From: Verrucomicrobiota bacterium
Lineage (GTDB): Bacteria > Verrucomicrobiota > Kiritimatiellia > Kiritimatiellales > Tichowtungiaceae
Length of the DNA stretch: 8,766 nt
NCBI GenBank assembly: GCA_030619095.1
Contig: JAUXCB010000047.1
Coordinates: 1-8,766, forward strand
Direction of reading: 5' to 3'
Position 1 is the stretch's first letter; each line of letters begins with the position of its first letter. The position numbers and the translations under genes are program-made. Positions 6,654 through 8,766 of the stretch are shown piece by piece. Below the pieces are notes generated by a model. The model saw nothing but the letters and a program-made list of their open reading frames with translations, did not search any database and was not told the DNA's origin.

Positions 6654-7502
6654 ATGTCGGAGACTATTCCAACCGTTGGAAAACTGACCTCCCCGTCCGT
6701 GATCTGTGAACTGCTCAACGGCCTTGGGCATCGTCCGAACAAGGGGCTGGGGCAGAACTATCTCATTGATTCAAACATTCTCGGCATCCTCGTCGATGCG
6801 GCAAAGATTTCCGAATCGGATCGCTTACTTGAAATCGGCCCCGGGCTCGGCGCATTGACTCAGGCGTTGCTCGCCGTTGGCGCGCCGCTCACCGCGATTG
6901 AAAAAGACAAGACAATGGTCTCTCACCTCCGGAAAACATTCCCGCACTTGACCCTTTTAGAAGAGGATGTTCTCGATGTGAACCTGAACGCACTGTTCGC
7001 GGGCGACGTGAATAAAATCATAGCCAACCTGCCCTACGCAGTTGGAAGTCGCTTCATCGTCAACGCGCTTGAAGCGCGTCCGCTGCCCGAGTGCATGGTC
7101 TTTCTCGTACAAAAAGAGGTGGCGGATCGACTGACAGCGCAGCCGGGGGGCAAGACGTATGGGCCGCTGGCGATCTGGAGCCAGTTGAACTATGAGGTGA
7201 CCTCCGTCAAAAAAGTCAGCCCGAACTGTTTTTTACCGGCACCAAAGGTGTGGTCGGCTGTGGTGAAATTTCAAAAACGACCTGCGCCGTTAGCAGAGGT
7301 GACGGATCCCGAGCGGTTCAAGCAGTTGGTAAAGGTGGCATTTCAACAACGGCGCAAGCAGATCGGCTCGAACCTTCGAAAGAATCTGCCGAGGTTTTTC
7401 CGGGGGCTGGAATCCTGCGGAATTGATCCGTCCCTGCGGCCGGAACAGATCCCGATTACGCAGTGGGTGGCGCTGGCGGCCTGCGCCGGCAATGCGCGCT
7501 GA
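6654..7502 (+). CDS. rsmA: 16S rRNA (adenine1518-N6/adenine1519-N6)-dimethyltransferase
   Basis: RsmA (KsgA) uses S-adenosylmethionine to dimethylate two adjacent adenines near the 3' end of 16S rRNA, late in 30S assembly. The 282-residue protein shows all family motifs: GLGQNYLID (31-39), the SAM-binding LEIGPGLGALTQALL (59-73), acidic Glu83 in AIEKD, Asp105 in LEEDVL, catalytic NLPYAVGS (125-132), VFLVQKEVADRL (149-160) and FLPAPKVWSAVV (193-204). The C-terminal helical domain includes FQQRRKQIGSNLRK. The ATG lies only 3 nt after the pdxA stop. AAGG about 10 nt upstream is a weak ribosome binding site, so translational coupling is likely. Its last 47 bp overlap the 3' end of the convergent glycosyltransferase gene. 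The end (WVALAACAGNAR) is consistent with normal family length. Confidence 0.96.
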   Translation: MSETIPTVGKLTSPSVICELLNGLGHRPNKGLGQNYLIDSNILGILVDAAKISESDRLLEIGPGLGALTQALLAVGAPLTAIEKDKTMVSHLRKTFPHLTLLEEDVLDVNLNALFAGDVNKIIANLPYAVGSRFIVNALEARPLPECMVFLVQKEVADRLTAQPGGKTYGPLAIWSQLNYEVTSVKKVSPNCFLPAPKVWSAVVKFQKRPAPLAEVTDPERFKQLVKVAFQQRRKQIGSNLRKNLPRFFRGLESCGIDPSLRPEQIPITQWVALAACAGNAR

Positions 7503-8193
7503 AGAACAGTCGCCACACTTCGCCCAGCGCCTCAAAAACAATCCGCTGACTCATCTTCGATTCGCCGCTGCGGCGCTCTTCAAACACAATCGGGGTTTCG
7601 ATGATTTTGAAGCCCTTCATCCAGGCCCGGTGCGTCATCTCCACCTGGAACGAATATCCGTTGGAGTCGATATGGTCGAGATCGATTGCTTCGAACACCC
7701 GGCGGCGGAAGCATTTAAACCCGCCGGTTGGGTCGGTGAAGGGCATCCCGGTAATCAGCTTGACGTAGACTCCCGCCCCGCGGCTAAGCATGAGACGCGA
7801 GAGCGGCCAGTTCAAAATCCGGATTCCGCCGACATAGCGCGAACCGAGAACCAGATCGGCATCGCACGCCGCTTCGAGAAACTGCGGGATCGCTTTGGGA
7901 TCATGAGAAAAGTCTGCGTCCATCTCCATAATAAATTCGTAGTCGTGCGACAGGGCCCACTTGAACCCGGCGAGATAGGCGCGCCCAAGCCCATCTTTTG
8001 TCTGGCGGTGCAACACATGAATGCGCGCTTCGTTCTGAACCAGTGTATCGATCAGCCGACCGGTGCCGTCCGGAGAATTATCGTCCACAAAGAGAATTTC
8101 CACATCGGGCGCGGCGGCGAATACCGCCTCCGAAATCGGGCTCACGTTTTCCGATTCATTGTAGGTCGGTATGATGACAAGAGCTTTTTTCAT
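7456..8193 (-). CDS. Polyprenyl-phosphate glycosyltransferase (DPM1-like, GT2 family)
   Basis: A 245-residue cytoplasmic-face glycosyltransferase like dolichol/polyprenol monophosphomannose synthase. It would move mannose or another sugar from a nucleotide sugar to a polyprenyl phosphate carrier. The GT-A fold motifs are in order: ALVIIPTYNESENV (4-17), ILFVDDNSPDGT (33-44) for nucleotide binding, GLGRAYLAGFKWAL (68-81), the metal-binding MDADFSHDP (91-99), VLGSRYVGG (115-123), DPTGGFKCFRRRVFEAI (154-170), NGYSFQVEM (178-186) and ETPIVFEERRSGESKMS (199-215). There is no C-terminal membrane segment, so it is the soluble single-domain type that attaches to the membrane peripherally. The last 15 or so residues, rich in Arg, Pro and Ala, are read from the antisense of rsmA and look unconserved. 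The start lacks a Shine-Dalgarno: a C6 run precedes it. The sugar and acceptor cannot be fixed from sequence. Confidence 0.92.
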   Translation of the reverse strand: MKKALVIIPTYNESENVSPISEAVFAAAPDVEILFVDDNSPDGTGRLIDTLVQNEARIHVLHRQTKDGLGRAYLAGFKWALSHDYEFIMEMDADFSHDPKAIPQFLEAACDADLVLGSRYVGGIRILNWPLSRLMLSRGAGVYVKLITGMPFTDPTGGFKCFRRRVFEAIDLDHIDSNGYSFQVEMTHRAWMKGFKIIETPIVFEERRSGESKMSQRIVFEALGEVWRLFFSAHCRRRPPAPPTA

Positions 8194-8461
8194 AGTGGGG
8201 GGATCTTAGTTGAACAGAACCTGAGAGCGCAAGTCATGGCCGCCACAAATGATCGGGGAGACCGGCTTTGGGGCGTCGCTTCATCTCATTCGCGTCACCC
8301 CTGCCACCGAGCACCGACACTTTTTTTCACCTTCTTATTATACAAAGGGAGCAGGCACAACGGATAACAGACATACATCATGTCAAAATCGTTTTGTGCA
8401 AAAAAAGGGGACAACGACCTCCGCCACGTCCGTCTCCCTGATGTCTCAGGATGCGAAGCAT
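8194..8461. other. 268-bp intergenic region without a recognisable gene
   Basis: It separates the glycosyltransferase start from the terminator of the repeat-protein gene. A plus-strand frame at 8249-8497 runs through it and through the terminator hairpin, and looks non-coding. Small dyads cluster at 8370-8403: GACAT-N5-ATGTC (8370-8384), CAAAA-N3-TTTTG (8384-8396) and TTTTG-TG-CAAAA (8392-8403). They could be protein-binding sites for the minus-strand promoter near 8342. I recognise no riboswitch or known small RNA. Confidence 0.4.
8203..8232 (-). promoter_or_regulatory. Candidate promoter of the glycosyltransferase gene
   Basis: On the minus strand TTGCGC (8232-8227) and TAAGAT (8208-8203) are separated by 18 bp, and the -10-like box ends 9 nt before the ATG. 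This repeats the layout before surA. A perfect TATAAT also lies further upstream at 8342-8337, without a good -35. It would give a leader of roughly 140 nt. I cannot decide between the two. Confidence 0.35.
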
Positions 8462-8491
8462 AAAAAAACAACCCCGGAGACCGAGGCTGTT
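8462..8491 (-). terminator. Intrinsic terminator of the Ala/Lys/Pro-repeat gene
   Basis: The minus-strand RNA reads AACAGCCUCGG-UCU-CCGGGGUUGUU, an 11-bp stem with two G-U wobbles and a 3-nt loop. It is followed at once by a run of U (A tract 8462-8466 on the plus strand). It begins 24 nt after the stop codon of the repeat-protein gene. In the plus direction the wobbles become A-C mismatches and only four T follow, so it should work mainly on the minus strand. Confidence 0.85.
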
Positions 8492-8514
8492 TTCTAGATA
8501 GAAAATAAGAGAAT

Positions 8515-8766
8515 CTACTTCTTCTTCGCTACCTTTTTCTTCGCAGGAGCTTTCTTCTTGGCCGGGGCTTTCTTTTTCGCCGGAGCCTTCTTCGCTACCT
8601 TTTTCTTCGCAGGCGCTTTTTTCTTGGCCGGGGCCTTCTTTTTCGCCGGAGCTTTCTTCGCTACCTTTTTCTTCGCCGGAGCGTTCTTCTTGGCCGGGGC
8701 CTTCTTTTTCGCCGGAGCCTTCTTCGCTACCTTTTTCTTCGCAGGCGCTTTTTTCTTGGCCGGGGC
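8515..8766 (-). CDS. Ala/Lys/Pro-rich histone-H1-like basic protein, C-terminal part
   Basis: Only the last 83 residues are in the window; the N-terminus lies beyond the right edge. The visible part is built entirely of APAKKK and VAKK blocks and ends VAKKK before a TAG at 8517-8515. It contains no acidic or aromatic residue. Such tails bind DNA or RNA through charge and occur in bacterial histone-H1-like nucleoid proteins. They also occur as extensions of HU, some translation factors and topoisomerases. Which of these it is depends on the unseen N-terminal part. One unit has Asn instead of Lys (codon at 8685-8683). The reading frame is supported by the amino-acid repeat, a clean stop and a strong terminator 24 nt further on. 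A role in nucleoid compaction is inference. Confidence 0.85.
   Translation of the reverse strand, partial: APAKKKAPAKKKVAKKAPAKKKAPAKKNAPAKKKVAKKAPAKKKAPAKKKAPAKKKVAKKAPAKKKAPAKKKAPAKKKVAKKK
8530..8766 (-). repeat. 66-bp tandem repeats inside the basic-protein gene
   Basis: The single Val codon of each unit falls at 8530, 8596, 8662 and 8728, exactly 66 bp apart, giving three full units and part of a fourth. Each unit encodes 22 residues: one VAKK block followed by three APAKKK blocks of 18 bp each, so the repeat is nested. Units differ mostly at synonymous third positions (for example GCT, GCG and GCC for Ala), plus one Lys-to-Asn change. The array continues off the right edge. Confidence 0.9.

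Noticed and set aside
5847..6731. Minus-strand frame of 294 codons opposite pdxA and the start of rsmA
   Set aside because: Shadow of pdxA, whose plus-strand product shows every metal-binding motif.
7423..8367. Plus-strand frame of 314 codons opposite the glycosyltransferase gene
   Set aside because: The minus strand carries all DPM1-type motifs; the plus-strand reading has no recognisable domain and crosses the intergenic region.
8249..8497. Plus-strand frame of 82 codons in the right-hand intergenic region
   Set aside because: It reads through the intrinsic terminator, has no ribosome binding site and shows no domain-like sequence.

Overview
The window is about 8.8 kb of a moderately GC-rich bacterial chromosome with ordinary housekeeping and sugar-catabolism content. 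I see no phage, insertion sequence, CRISPR array, tRNA or rRNA. The signal-peptide-bearing SurA-like chaperone next to pdxA and rsmA points to a Gram-negative envelope. The Ala/Lys/Pro-repeat basic protein and the fucose gene would fit a polysaccharide-degrading member of the PVC group (Verrucomicrobiota or Kiritimatiellota). That placement is inference from gene content only.

Left part (1-2647): an L-fucose isomerase gene (fucI) on the minus strand runs off the left edge and lacks only its C-terminus. It is divergent from an AraC-family regulator gene on the plus strand. The 108 bp between them hold a good sigma70-type promoter for the regulator, a small dyad on its -10, and a fucI promoter with no recognisable -35. 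This fits a local regulator acting on fucI and on itself.

Middle part (2648-4623): a 325-bp stretch with no confident gene leads into two unrelated HAD-superfamily genes. The first has Asn where the catalytic Asp nucleophile should be. The second is a complete beta-phosphoglucomutase/CbbY-like phosphatase. Between them lies a 34-bp near-perfect palindrome.

Operon part (4710-7502): surA, pdxA and rsmA (ksgA) in the same order as in E. coli, with gaps of 12 and 3 nt. Together they cover outer-membrane protein folding, pyridoxal phosphate synthesis and 16S rRNA dimethylation. The surA-pdxA joint carries a degenerate 14-bp repeat and three C6 tracts that form the start of pdxA.

Right part (7456-8766): on the minus strand, a DPM1-type polyprenyl-phosphate glycosyltransferase whose 3' end overlaps the 3' end of rsmA by 47 bp. 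Beyond a strong intrinsic terminator lies the 3' end of a gene made of 66-bp tandem repeats, encoding a histone-H1-like basic tail.

Several genes (second HAD, surA, glycosyltransferase, perhaps the first HAD) lack a Shine-Dalgarno sequence and have a -10-like hexamer 8-10 nt before the start codon, so leaderless transcription is plausible. I found no convincing new multi-gene system. The best leads are the Asn-for-Asp HAD protein, the palindrome and the repeat protein.
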